This document shows positions 25,986 to 38,329 of a DNA stretch of 64,000 nucleotides, piece after piece. Position 1 is the stretch's first letter. Each line of letters begins with the position of its first letter. This stretch comes from Parasponia andersonii (lineage: Eukaryota; Streptophyta; Magnoliopsida; Rosales; Cannabaceae): contig JXTB01000573.1 in NCBI GenBank assembly GCA_002914805.1, forward strand, positions 1,916-65,915, read 5' to 3'. The notes under the pieces were generated by a model. It saw only the letters and a program-made list of their open reading frames with translations, was not told the DNA's origin and did no database searches. A program made the translations under genes and the position numbers.

Positions 25986-26672
25986 GTGGAACTGGATCAA
26001 ACAAGAAAACGACAGTATTTACAAAATTATGGCCTTTTTTTCACCTATTTAATAAACAGCCTCTTTTTTTTCTTTTTTTTTCTTTTTTTTTTGCTAAATC
26101 ACATCTTTTTTAATAGATCAGTTTTATGTTTCTATATTAATTTTCAAATTCATATTAATTGTATTGATTTATAAATGTTTTTGATGTATTTATAAACTAA
26201 TATGTTTCTGCCCTTTTTGATATACTCTGTAATTTTTATTAGTGTTTGAAAAACGAGACATTTATTAAATAAGACTTAGAATTTGGCTACTTAGCTAAAG
26301 ACCCAAATGCATATGTGACACATGGTCATCTATCTTTCAAAGTCAATGGTGGCAATTTGTGTTCATGGCTCAAGTTCGTGTATGGTTGATACCCATTATT
26401 TAGGGCTAATTAGTTATTTAACTATTTTTTGGTCCAAAATTTAGTACATGATCAAACTCAAAAGTTTATAATTAAATGTCTAATTTACTTAATGACAAAA
26501 ATTGAAATATAACATATTCAACAAATAAAGCTTTAAAAGAAATGAAAATTTAGCCATAATTTTTAAAATATGGACATCTACTAAAACAAATTTAAAAAAT
26601 TAATCATCCACCTAATTTTCTCTATTATTATTTACATAAAAACTTTAAACCCGAATTTGATCTATGACCCAT

Positions 26673-26820
26673 CATGCTAGAAAATCCTCAATACTAATTC
26701 AATCACATATAAAAGGATTGATCCAAACTTACTCAACTTGTTTAGACATGCTAGAAAATCCTCAATACTAATTCAATCACATATAAAAGGATTGATCCAA
26801 ACCTACTCAACTTGTTTAGA
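26673..26820. repeat. Tandem duplication, two copies of 74 bp
   Basis: Units 26673-26746 and 26747-26820 both begin CATGCTAGAAAATCCTCAAT and end CAACTTGTTTAGA. I see a single difference (ACTTACTC versus ACCTACTC). Non-coding; a recent duplication. Confidence 0.93.
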
Positions 26821-27519
26821 TAAGCAACAGTTAACTCACAACTCGTTTGTAATCTACCAACTTGATTTTGACCTTTTTTATTATTATTTTATCATTTTTT
26901 CAAAATTATTTATACCTTATTTTAAAAGGAAAAATGGAATTTTCATATAAATTTAAGTATCCTTATTTATTAAATAATACACAATCAAAAGGTAGCATTA
27001 CATTGCCTTTTTGTTTTTTTTAAGGTTTTCTAAATTAATAATATTTTTTTAATAATTCAATTATTTATAAATTTACTAGTGGGTCAAATGAGTAAATTTC
27101 GTGGCAATCAAGCTAACATGAATCTGTCTCGGTTTCTATTTCATGTTAAACAAGTTGACATATGCCTTTTTTTTTTTTTAAATAAACTCTAATTGGCCAA
27201 AAATCATATCTTACTCATGTCATGTTGTCGATCGTTATCCAAATTGTCACCTCTATTTCGAACTCCTGTAACTTTAAGTGCCCTCCCAAAAAATAATAAC
27301 AATAATAATGAAGTCCTTATTTGAGTTTTTTAGTAGTTGAGTCTCTAACTTTTCAAAATTATATCACTCAAGTCCATATTTATGAGTTCAATTACTTTGA
27401 CTGTTAAATACTCACGTTCAAATCACATGATTCTTTATAAATACATTTTCTACTTTTCAAAATCGTCTCACTAAAGTCCATGTTCATGAGTTCAGTTACT
27501 TTGACCGTTAAATACTAAA

Positions 27520-28437
27520 GGTCCGTTTGGTTGCAGTGGTAGAATGATAATAGTAATGGTAATAGTAATCAGAATAGAATAGAAAAGAATAGTAATGTAA
27601 TTATGTTGTTTGGTTGAAGTGGTAGAATTAGTAGCTGAATGGATATTCGTATGTTTGGCTAACTGTGAAAATGAATAGAATTAGCTGTATAATGACAAAA
27701 ATACTCTTCATTTTAATTATTTTAAATTACATTTAGCATTAAATTATTTTACATTTAGTATTATTTTATCTTATTAAATTATTTCATTAATTATTTTTTA
27801 TTAATTAAATTATTAGTTTATTAAATTATTTTATATTTAGCATTAAATTATATTACTAATTAAATTATTTTGCATTTAGCATAACTTAATTTTATTATTT
27901 TTTTAATTATTTGATTAATTATTTTTTATTAATTAAATTATTTAACATTTATCATTATTTTATTATTTCATTAAATTAAATTATTATTTTATCAAATTAT
28001 TTTGCATATAGCATTATTTTATTTTATTATTTTTAAAATATTTTATTATTAAATTATTATTTTATTAAAATATATTAAATTATTTTTTATTAAGTAAAGT
28101 ATTATTTTGTTAATTGATTTTACATTTAGCATTATTTTATTTTATTGTTTCATTAAATTATTTTATTAATTATTTTTTATTATTTAAATTATTCTACATT
28201 TAGCATTATTTTACTTTATTTAATTATTTATTTTTTTATTAATTAAATAATTTAATTAAATAGTATTTCATTCCATTCTACCTTATTCCACTCAATCTTG
28301 GGTAGAATAGAATTCCACCATGTTTCGTTCTAATGAAAAAGCTTTTTCTATTTGGATTTTCAACCAAATCATGAAATTGAGTCATTTTATAATTGTTTCC
28401 ATTCTATTCAATTCCATTATCCCAACCAAACATGACC
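27520..28437. mobile_element. Non-autonomous TIR element with internal AT-rich subrepeats
   Basis: The left end reads GGTCCGTTTGGTTG and the right end, reverse-complemented, reads GGTCATGTTTGGTTG, giving an imperfect terminal inverted repeat that continues in degenerate form (TAGAATG / GGAATTG-type blocks). A second copy of the left terminus (GTTTGGTTGAAGTGGTAGAA) occurs inside at about 27610. The interior is extremely AT-rich with about eight copies of a (A/G)CATTTAGCATT-like motif spaced irregularly. There is no coding capacity. Target duplication could not be resolved, so the superfamily is uncertain. Confidence 0.6.
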
Positions 28438-31400
28438 TAATATTCGAATTGTGTGACTCTCTTTATAAGGACATTTCATATATTGAAGGAAAAAAAAAAA
28501 AAGATAAAACTGGATGGCAATATTTCTACTCATTTGTTATAGACTTTAATGGCAAATGAGGAAAAAAAAAAACGGTACTTTTGTTACTAGGCGTTTATTC
28601 CACCAAATATCTAATGACAACGAAATAGGACACTTGGCTATTTAGCAATGTCCTAACTCCTAAGTAACAAAAGTCGTGAACAATGAACATATAAATCTCG
28701 GTAGTATGACCTTTTTTGAGTGTTAAAACCTTTTTTTTTTTTTTTTTTTTTTTTGATAACTGAAAGTTTCATTACCGGACAAGCAAGTCAAGACTTTTAA
28801 AGAATAAGAATGTAAGTGTTCCATATTATAACACGAAATATTAGGGACATTTTTTTTTTAATCAAAGCAAAGAGAAAATGTCATTTTCAACCTTTTTTTT
28901 TTGTTTTTGCCCTTGTGTTTTTGATGTGGAAAACTTATTGAATTTGATTTCTTATTACATAGAATTATAATTCCATCGTTTTAGCTGAATTGAAGGAATA
29001 AATATGAAATGACAAAATTGCCATTGCTGATATGTAGATTTAGCATAGGAAGTTCTAAATACATTAATAATTGGATTAAGTACATTCATAATTTTAATTA
29101 CAATTTTACCGATAATTAGAATTACTAAAAAAGATAATCTAAAAATTAAATCTACCCATGATAGTTATATAGTGAGAATACTAGCAATACAATGAGGAAA
29201 AAAAAGATGAAGAAAATTGCTTAAATCCTAGGAGAATATTTTTCTATTCTTTAAAATCATAAAATATGCAATCTTTTTTTTAGGACAATTATTAAAAAAT
29301 TGAGAGAAAATATCACCATAATATATGAAATATATATATATATGCCCAAAATAATGGACAGACGAATCCGACAGAGTAATAGACAAAATGTGTCTTTGCC
29401 CATCGAATTATTGCCGCAGAGAATTACTCTCTTAAACTACTTTTTTTTTTTACAAGAATCTTCTAAAATATTAGATTGTGAAAAAAATTTCTCTTTTATT
29501 AGTTTCTATGACGGAATAATAACGTGTTTTCCTATTTAGGATCTTTTAGAGGGCAATAAAGTAATTATAATATATTATTTTTTCTATTTTTTGGGACTAA
29601 AGAATTATTTAGTTTCTAAATTTTAAATAAATTCTCTTAAACTCATTTGTTTCCAAAAAAATAATGATAACAATAATTGAATGAGCTCAGGTTCTCTTTC
29701 TCTTTCTTCTTCTTCTTCATTGACATTCTTCGTTAAAGATTTTTCTAGAAGTAAAATGAAAGACGAGCAACCTTATCATGGTATATATATTATTATTATA
29801 TATATATATATATATATATATAACCTAAGATTAGATTATTTAATTCAGAGTTTGATTTTATGAATTGAGCGTGTATTAAATAGGATTTTATAATAAATTC
29901 TTTGCGAATAGAAGACTATAGCGGGAGGGAAAATATAAGAATTTAGTGCCTAATTTAAGGTATATAGGTGAAGTTATTAAATCTGAAAATAATTATTTTA
30001 ACTAATTTTATTTTATGATAACACATCACAGTTCTGTCTAAGTTACAGAAAGAATGTAACAGAGGGAGAAGTTTTTTCGCAATTGAATAGTACAACAAAA
30101 TAAGGAATGCACAAAATAAAAGGGGTATTTTGGAAATTAAATGAATGTACAAAGAAAAAACAAAATAATAAAACAATTTTTTTGTGATGTAAAAGGAAAA
30201 TTAATGTATTTAGTCCAATAATTGATGAATTTAGAACCCTTTAGTATATATGAACTTTAAGAATTGTATATACTAGTTTTCAAATAATATTTTAATATTA
30301 GTCTAATAAGTGATATGATAGTTATCAAACCATGAAATAAAAATGTCATATAAGCCTAAACCTATACCATTAATATCAGAGTTATTTTTCATCAATTTTC
30401 TAAGCTTAGCCTTAATGAGGCTATCAGATGTCAAAAATAATCGAATTACAAACTTTTATGTAAATAAAAAGCAAAATTCAATAGAAGTTTCTCATATTTC
30501 CATGGTTAACTTCAAAGGTTAGAAAAAAATATTGAAGTTTGGATGTTATACAAATTTAATCATGGGTTGAACTCAGTAAAACATACTATAAGATTTAAGA
30601 ATTTGTAAAAATTAATATTCTATGTGAACTTTTTGACTAATTTTAAAAAAGAAAAGACAATAATATCTTTCATCAAAATTGGGTTAGTCTAATTATTATT
30701 ATTCTTAATTTAAAGGTTATTACGTGTATTCATTGTTAAAATAAGAGCTTATTACAAAATTATAGGCTCAAAGTATCAAAACTTGAAAAATCCTAGATAG
30801 ATTGAATTTTTGAAAAATCCTGGATTGATTTAGAAAAACACCACTTTTTGAAAGCATGTGTAGAAAAATAACATTTTTTAAATAAATATTTAGAAAGCTA
30901 CTACTTTTTTTAAATTGGCATTTCTCAATGGTACTCAAAGGAACCAATTGGGTTACTTAGGCTAACCAATCTAATTATTTGAGGTAATTAGTCAAGTTAC
31001 ATGAAGTAACTTGATTGATTACTTCAAATATCTCATCAATGAATAAAAATTTGTATTTTTCTAAATATTTTTAAAAGTGATATTTTTTTAAATTAAAATT
31101 CAAAAATTTTCATTTTTTTTTGAAAAATTACTATAAAAAATCAAATTTCATCTTAAAACAATTCAAAAAGTCAACACATGATATCAATTTTTATAAATTC
31201 TTAATCTCAGGATATTATTTTATGGAATTCAAATTTTGGAACTAAAATTGGAGAACACCCAAACTTGAAGGTAATTTTTTTTCCATAATTTACCCTATTT
31301 CTATAAAATAAGGGTTTTAGTTGAGAAAGAAAGAAAACGAAATGTAAGGTTATTTTATGATAATTTTGCACAAACCAAAGTAAAAAATGTCTTCTTCTTT

Positions 31401-32434
31401 ATTTTTATTTTTTAATGCTAAGCGATTATATTTTATCCTTTTGTTTTCTTTCCTATTGCAATTATTTTTTTTAAAAATAAATTAATAATAATAATAATAA
31501 TAATAAGGGTTTACGGCACAAATGTCCTTGAATTATTCAACTTTTTGTAATTTAGTGGTCAAAATTTCAATTGTAGTAATTAAACCTCAGTTGTGAAGTA
31601 ATTTTATCTCTCGTCTAGATTGCGATTTGTTATTAAATTTTCAATAAAAAATACACGTAAAAAGTATATTATAACATATGAAAGTACACTTAGAGAAAAA
31701 TAAATTGAATAAAAGGATTTAGAAAGAAGAAAATATGTATTAGTTACATTTTTCAAAAATTACGGAGATACAAATTTTGATTTTTTTTTTTTGTAATTAT
31801 TCAATTTTTTGTTTATAAAATTTCTAAATTAATTTTTAAATATATTTTTAAATGTTATTTATTTTCCACCATATGTATTTTTCTTTTTTTTTTAGAAATT
31901 TAACTTTATATTGCAATTTAAATAATTTTATGATTAAACTATTTTAAATAACTTTAGATACTTAATTGCCTGACCAAATTGGCACAAGTTCAGACCATTT
32001 GTGCCGTCAACCCTAATAATAACAATAATACAAAAAAAAAAAAGGCTGTGCTAGTGTTTCTCGAAGGGATCATGAAAGTATGCCTTTGTCTCTCTTAACA
32101 ACTAAAAACGAGCTTCGCTTATATCTGGTCGCCTCCAACTCGTCCTCCTCAGATTTCTTCAAACCCTCAAAGCCCTAATCTCTATCCCCAATTTTCTTTT
32201 CTTTTTTTTTTTCTTTTCGATTTTGATTTCATATTCTGTAGTTAGATTAGGGTTTTATCCCCCTTCTTCTTCATGTATGCTTAGGATTTATTTATTTTGG
32301 TTTTTGTTAATTTTTGGGTGTTCTTTGTGGATGTAAGTGTATGTATTTTTCGAGATTGAATTTGAGAAATTTCTTTTGTTTGTGCTGTAATGGAAGATTT
32401 AGATTAGAGTTAAAAGGGTTTTAATTTGTTGTAT

Positions 32435-35400
32435 ATGGTAATGGAAATGGAAAGTTCCCGAAGACCATACGACAGATCAAGGGAACCAGGTTTGAAGAAA
32501 CCCAGATTGAACGAAGAGCCCGAGCGAGTTCTGAATTCTAATCCGAACACCCGGGTTTTCCCCCAAAGACCAACTGGGAATAACCCTCTGGCTTCGAGGT
32601 TCAGAGTAGGTTCAGAGAGTAACGATTCGAGTCGTGGCGGAGGAGGGTATCAGCCGCAACCCCCGACGCAGCAGCAGCAGCAACAGCAGCATCAGGAGCT
32701 TGTGAGCCAGTATAAGACTGCGCTGGCCGAGCTGACATTCAATTCCAAGCCTATCATTACCAATTTGACTATAATCGCCGGGGAGAATCTTCATGCTGCT
32801 AAGGCGATTGCCGGGACTGTATGCGCCAACATTCTCGAGGTGAATCCAGCTCTACACTGTTGTAGCTGTTTTGTGTGTTGAATTCTTTAATTGTACTCAG
32901 AAAATGGTACGTGGGAATTGAAGGGAAAAAAGATAGTAGTAGTGTAGAAAGCTTAGTTGTTATGATGCGTGTCTCATGATGCCCCATAATATAGTGAAAA
33001 AAAAGAAGAAGATGGTAGTGTTGTACATGTTTAAGTTCAAATTAATGGAATATATCTTGGATGTGAAGTGCTCTATGCGTTGAGGAAGTTGCTATTTCGG
33101 TTTCTGAATCAACTTACTCTGTCCAGGAGTTTTATTTAGTCTTGGTGCAAATACCAAAGCTTTGCTATTAGTATGATTAAGCTACGATTGATTGCGAGCG
33201 AGTTGGTTTGTATTTATCGGTGAGGGATGAGGACGATGTAATGCTGATTTAATTTGACTTTTTGGTAAATAATTTTAAGCTGATAGTTGTATGATAGGTT
33301 CCATTTCACGATATCTAGTTCTTTATCCCGAGTTTGTGAGTCCATTTTTCTCATATCTGTCCTGCAAATAGCTTGCAAGAACTTCCAGTGGTTCTAGAGC
33401 TGTTTCCTTTTGCCTCTGGTTGAATGGGGAGCTATTCTTCTTTTATGGGTTTGTAGAATGTGGGTTGTAGCAGGTTTGGAGCTGAAAATATACTATTGGA
33501 TTTACTCAGGATAGCTCAGTCTACTCCATGTTAATAATAGATCAAACTTCACCAGGAGATAGAACAGTATTGCTGCATGGCCAAGAGCTGATTTTGTGTA
33601 GAAGAATTTTCACATGTGAGAGCTTCATTAATTTAATGTGAAGTTTGGGAACATTGTCGCTTAAGTTGTTTCAACCTTAATATTCTATTCCCTCCAGAGA
33701 TCAACTTGCATGGTTGAGCTCTAAAGGTTTTTCTGATCTCATGTGGTGCAACTTTTTCTTTCCATAAATTCTTGCGTTGGTTCTGTAAAGGCAACTAAAT
33801 TGCAGGGCTGGTGGGTATTTGCTTGAATGATGTCAATCTCGAAGATGGCAGCATATTCCATTTATTATTTCAATGTCGCTATTCTCGAGTTTTTTTTTTT
33901 GGCTGTACTTCTTATGTTGACAATTCTCTTTTTTATGTTATTATAGCATGTTTGGCTAGTGCCTTTTAGCATCTTCAATACAATTTAGTGCTTTCTGGAG
34001 AAGCAAGAATTAATTTTTCTCCCCAAAGCTATATTGGAAAAAAATTTCCTAAAGACCTTCGCTTTTCCTTGTTCCCTTTACTCCTTCCTCTAGTTCTGCT
34101 GTTAGGTCCAGTCGCTTATTTGTTGGAAAAAGATTGACTAGAATGGTATTATTAGCTAATTTTGAGAAGTAATGTGCAGGTCCCTAGTGAGCAAAAGCTA
34201 CCATCGCTTTATCTTTTAGACAGTATTGTAAAGAATATCGGGAGGGAGTACATAAAAAACTTTGCTGCCAGATTACCTGAGGTTAGATTTCTATTCTGAA
34301 TGTACTCTCTAATTTCTCAGAGTGTTTAAATAAGTCATTTATTGATCTTAAATGTATGACATATGAAAGACGTTATTAAGATCTCTTTTTAACTCTTGAT
34401 TCTGAATGATATGAGTCTTAGTTTTATAACTTAAGCATAGATATACTCAGCCTTGCCTCGTGTTCATTGCCTATCCAATGACTTTTTCGTGTCAGATAAA
34501 TGACAACCCCTCAAATGTATGACTGGCTAGCCCAACTGCTGCTATGTATTTAACTCTCTATTTGTAATCACTTTTTAGTTGCCAATTCCCCCCTTTTTGA
34601 TGCCCTTCTAGGTATTCTGCAAGGCATATAGGCAGGTTGACCCTCCTGTTCATTCGAGTATGCGGCATCTTTTTGGAACATGGAAAGGAGTTTTTCCTCC
34701 TCAGACACTTCAGATGATTGAGAAAGAACTTGGTTTTGTTCCTGCAGCAAATGGTTCGTCTGCTGGTCTTACAACTTCTAGGCCAGATTCACAATCAAAT
34801 CGCCCACTGCAAAATAGCATTCATGTGAATCCCAAGTACTTGGAAAGGCAGCGTCTTCAGCAGCCAAGTAGGGTAAGTGGAATGTTAAGGCCAATTGTGT
34901 TACGGAATCATGATCTTGAGGTTCTATTCAATGTCTATATATTTGTTTCGTTATGATATTACCCCATCAATCTTTATTTTATACCACTCGCGGTATTGTG
35001 AATGTATTATTGTCATTAGTTATTTTGCGTAGTGTGGATAACATGACAAAAATTATCAGATACCATGCTACAACCAATTTATGTGAACTGATGTGATGCT
35101 TATTACAGATCTCATGACCTAAAGTATGAGTGTAGCCACTCATGAAATTGAAGAAACAAACTTCTTGTTTCCTTACAAATAGAAATTACAGTTAGAAGGT
35201 CTGCTAACCTTTTAGCATCTGTCTTGATTCTACACCATGAGATGTGAGGGACTGAACCTGTTACCTTGCTGAAGATACAGTTCTTAACAGACTTGCTGAA
35301 AACAAAAGCTAGTGGTCTAGCAACTTTTATCCATCAACTCTGGTCTTACCCTTTTACAATCAACTTGATTATTGAGTACGAATGGATATAGGAGGCAGGG

Positions 35401-38329
35401 GCAATCACATAAAATATATCTGTAGAAAAATACTTAATATGGATGTTAATTTCAAAGGACATTTTGAGAATTTATTTTCCTGATTCGCTGGTCTTTTGTG
35501 ATCAAGGCAAAAGGACTGGCTGGTGATGTATCTGGGTCTCTTGCAAATTCAATGGAGGATGCAGACAGCATGGACAGAGCAACAAGTATCAGTACTGGAC
35601 GAACATGGGTTGATCCGTCTGTTAAATTGCATGTACGATATGTGAAGCAATTAGTTAATTTTGTTTGTCTTAGTGCTGTTGTGATTTGATTTGAACTTGC
35701 AGAATATGCAGCGTTCACAAAGAGGTATATCAAGTGAGGGTATTCATGAGAAGAACATTGGTGCTGAGTGCGCAGACTATGACTACAACTCTGATTTTTC
35801 AAGGAATTCTGGCTTGGGGACTGGAAGAGGTGGTGGGAGGTTTTCTGAGCAAGGACCTGAGAAACTTTGGTATGGAGATAGTAGCAGTCTTGCAGAATCA
35901 TTATGTGGTCAAAGAAGTAGTTTAGGTATCAAGCCAGGATTTCCAAATTACCCTGCTCCTAAATCTACAAATGCCAATACTCATCTACAGTCCGCACAAA
36001 ACATTGCAAATAGAAGCAGTGGTGGAGTGTCCGGCAGCAGCTGGAAGAATTCCGAGGAAGAAGAGTTCATGTGGGATGATATGAACTCTAGATTGACTGA
36101 CCGTGGTGCATCTGGAACTTCTAGTAATTTGAAAAAGGATTGTTCAACTTCTGTTGATTCAGACAAATCAGTAGGTTTCCTTTAATAAACTTTGGCATGA
36201 GATTCTATTTACCATACTGGTTGAGAAATTTATTGCTGTGTTAGATGGGATTAACGCCCTCCCTCAGAAGGAATTTTATTTATTTTTATTTTTTCATTAA
36301 AGCTAGACTCTGGACTTTCTTTCATGTCCAAGTAATTTTGATCTCCCATATGCAGGGGTTCGAAGATCACATCCGTAAACCACAAAGTATACATGATTAT
36401 GCATCAAGGGTTGATAAAGAAGTTTCCACTGATTCACTTTCTGCTGAACATAAAGAAGTTCCTGCTCCTGGGCACCGGATATCATCTCCATGGTTGTCAC
36501 AGGAGCCTCACTCAATTGATGGGCTGCCCCGTCCTGGGGATTCAAGCTTTGGCTTCTCAACAAAGGATGTATTAGGGTCTACTGGAGCTCTAATGCAGCA
36601 ACGGTTTCAGTCTCTAAAGTCTGCCCAGTCATCATTGAGACAGCGCCCGCCCTCACCTACAATAACAGCTCGCCATCCTCTTCTTCCATTGCAAAATTTA
36701 GCGGATCAAGAACATTCAAAAGCACAGTCTTTTAGTCATCCTGATTCTAAAGTATCTCAATTTTCAGGGATGCGTAACCAACATACTCAGGACTCATTGC
36801 CTATTGCATCTTCCCATGTTCGACCAGGTAGGTCTCCTTCAGTTCCCACCTTTCATCTGAGGCACGATACCTTTCAACAGCAAGTAGAAGATTCGACAGA
36901 CTCTGACCCTTTAGGTCTCACTAAAAAACTCCCTCTGCCTCAGCCCTCTACTTCTGGAACTCCCTCAACAATTGTTAGTTCTGCACCAGACCATTTGAAT
37001 GCATTTGCTGTAGAAACTTTGGGGGACTCAAGCACCAGTAGTCTATTGGCTGCTGTGATGAAGTCTGGAATTCTTTCTAACAGTTCAATTGCCACTAGTA
37101 ACCTACCTAACCTGAACTTTCGGGACTCAGGGCAGTTGCCATCACAGACAGGTCAGCTCCCCTTACCAAGTGGACCTACTCCTACTCAGGTTATGGACTC
37201 AGGGTCCAGGGCTGCATTGACATCTTCATTAGGCCATTCTTCGTATGATGGCGCATCAGCTTCCTCAAAGATACCTAGAAAGAAGGTAGAGCAGCCACCA
37301 CTCCCACCTGGTCCACCTCCTTCTTCGTCTCCTTTGGGTGGTGCATCAGAAAATGCTTCAAATGTCGTGAAGAAAGTCTCTGATCCAATTTCAAACCTCC
37401 TGAGCTCTTTAGTTGCAAAGGGTTTGATATCTGCATCAAAGTCAGAGTCAGCTGCTGTGATCCCACCCAAAGTTCCTACTGAAATTCAAAAGAGCCCAAG
37501 CGTTACTAGTACCAGCTCTGTGCCATTGACTTCAGTTTCAGTTTCCACTGCCTCATCTACCAGGGATGATACATCTTTCTCAGAACCAGATTCCGATAGC
37601 CCTGTTGCCTATCCTCAGTCCACAAAATTGGAGATACCTCAGTCAACCAAATTGGAGATAAAGAACCTTATAGGCTTTGAGTTTAAGCCAGACAAGATCC
37701 GGGAATTTCATCCATCTGTTGTCAGTGAACTCCTTGATGGCTTTGAATACCGGTGTGATATATGTGGTCTTCAACTTAAACTTCAAGAACAGCTGAATAG
37801 ACACTTGGAGTGGCATGATTTGAAAGCTAATGGTTCTTCCAATGTATCGAGGAAGTGGTATGCTAACTCAAGGGACTGGGTCAATGGAGTAGCAGGACTT
37901 CCATCAGCATTTGAGCCTGCAAAATCAGCAGACAAGCCTGGCAAGACAACAGACAAGGTTGAACAGATGGTTCTGGCAGATGAAAGTCAATGTGTATGTG
38001 TTCTATGTGGTGAGATTTTTGAAGATTTCTATTGTGAAGAAAGGGAAGAATGGTTGTTCAAGGGAGCAATTCGCATGATCTTTCCATCTGGGACTGGTGA
38101 GTTAGGAAGTAACAACGAGAGCGAGCACAAGGGTCCCATCGTACATGCAAATTGTATATCAGAAAGTTCACTTTCTGATTTGGGACTGGTCAGCAGTATC
38201 AAAACGGTAGTGTGCTCTTAGTGTTTGTTATTTTATACCTCGTTCTACAACTAAATCATTTTCTACACACAAAGGATTGGTCTAAAGGATTGTTGGTTTA
38301 CTTCCTTGCAACAGGAGCAGGATGTGTAA
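32435..38329 (+). CDS. PCFS4: PCF11-like cleavage/polyadenylation factor (PCFS4 type)
   Basis: Seven exons: 32435-32839, 34180-34281, 34612-34872, 35507-35632, 35703-36170, 36356-38206, 38315-38329, all phase 0, giving about 1075 residues. Three in-frame ATGs compete (32435, 32441, 32447; MVMEMESS); I took the first. After a Gln tract at about residues 78-88, the CTD-interacting domain spans roughly 90-230 ([50 protein letters not shown]). Exon 5 has the acidic [10 protein letters not shown] motif. Exon 6 encodes a long Ser/Pro-rich linker and two C-terminal zinc-binding regions ([10 protein letters not shown]...HLEWH near residue 920; [12 protein letters not shown] near 1000). In Arabidopsis PCFS4 binds the RNA polymerase II CTD and CPSF/CstF and promotes FCA alternative polyadenylation and flowering. 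Intron 1 is 1340 bp. The last exon has only four codons and a stop. Confidence 0.9.

Larger units (their letters stand above)
26005..32400. other. AT-rich spacer with transposon and repeat remnants
   Basis: About 6.4 kb between the divergent RPF2 and PCFS4-like genes. It holds a 74-bp tandem duplication (26673-26820), a diverged direct repeat of about 67 bp (about 27349-27415 and 27451-27517), a TIR element (27520-28437), a long poly(T) run (about 28731-28754) and a (TA)n tract (about 29800-29822). Open frames at 25971-26174, 26738-26950, 28320-28559 and 29300-29539 are AT-driven and show no domain. The 5' leader of the PCFS4-like gene probably begins near 32100. Confidence 0.55.

Noticed and set aside
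35452..35901. 149-codon minus-strand frame in the PCFS4-like gene
   Set aside because: It overlaps exons 4 and 5 and their intron antisense; composition follows the real exons.
36350..36375. GGTTCGA box suggesting a tRNA
   Set aside because: It lies at the PCFS4 exon 6 start (GFEDH); no acceptor stem or D-arm around it.
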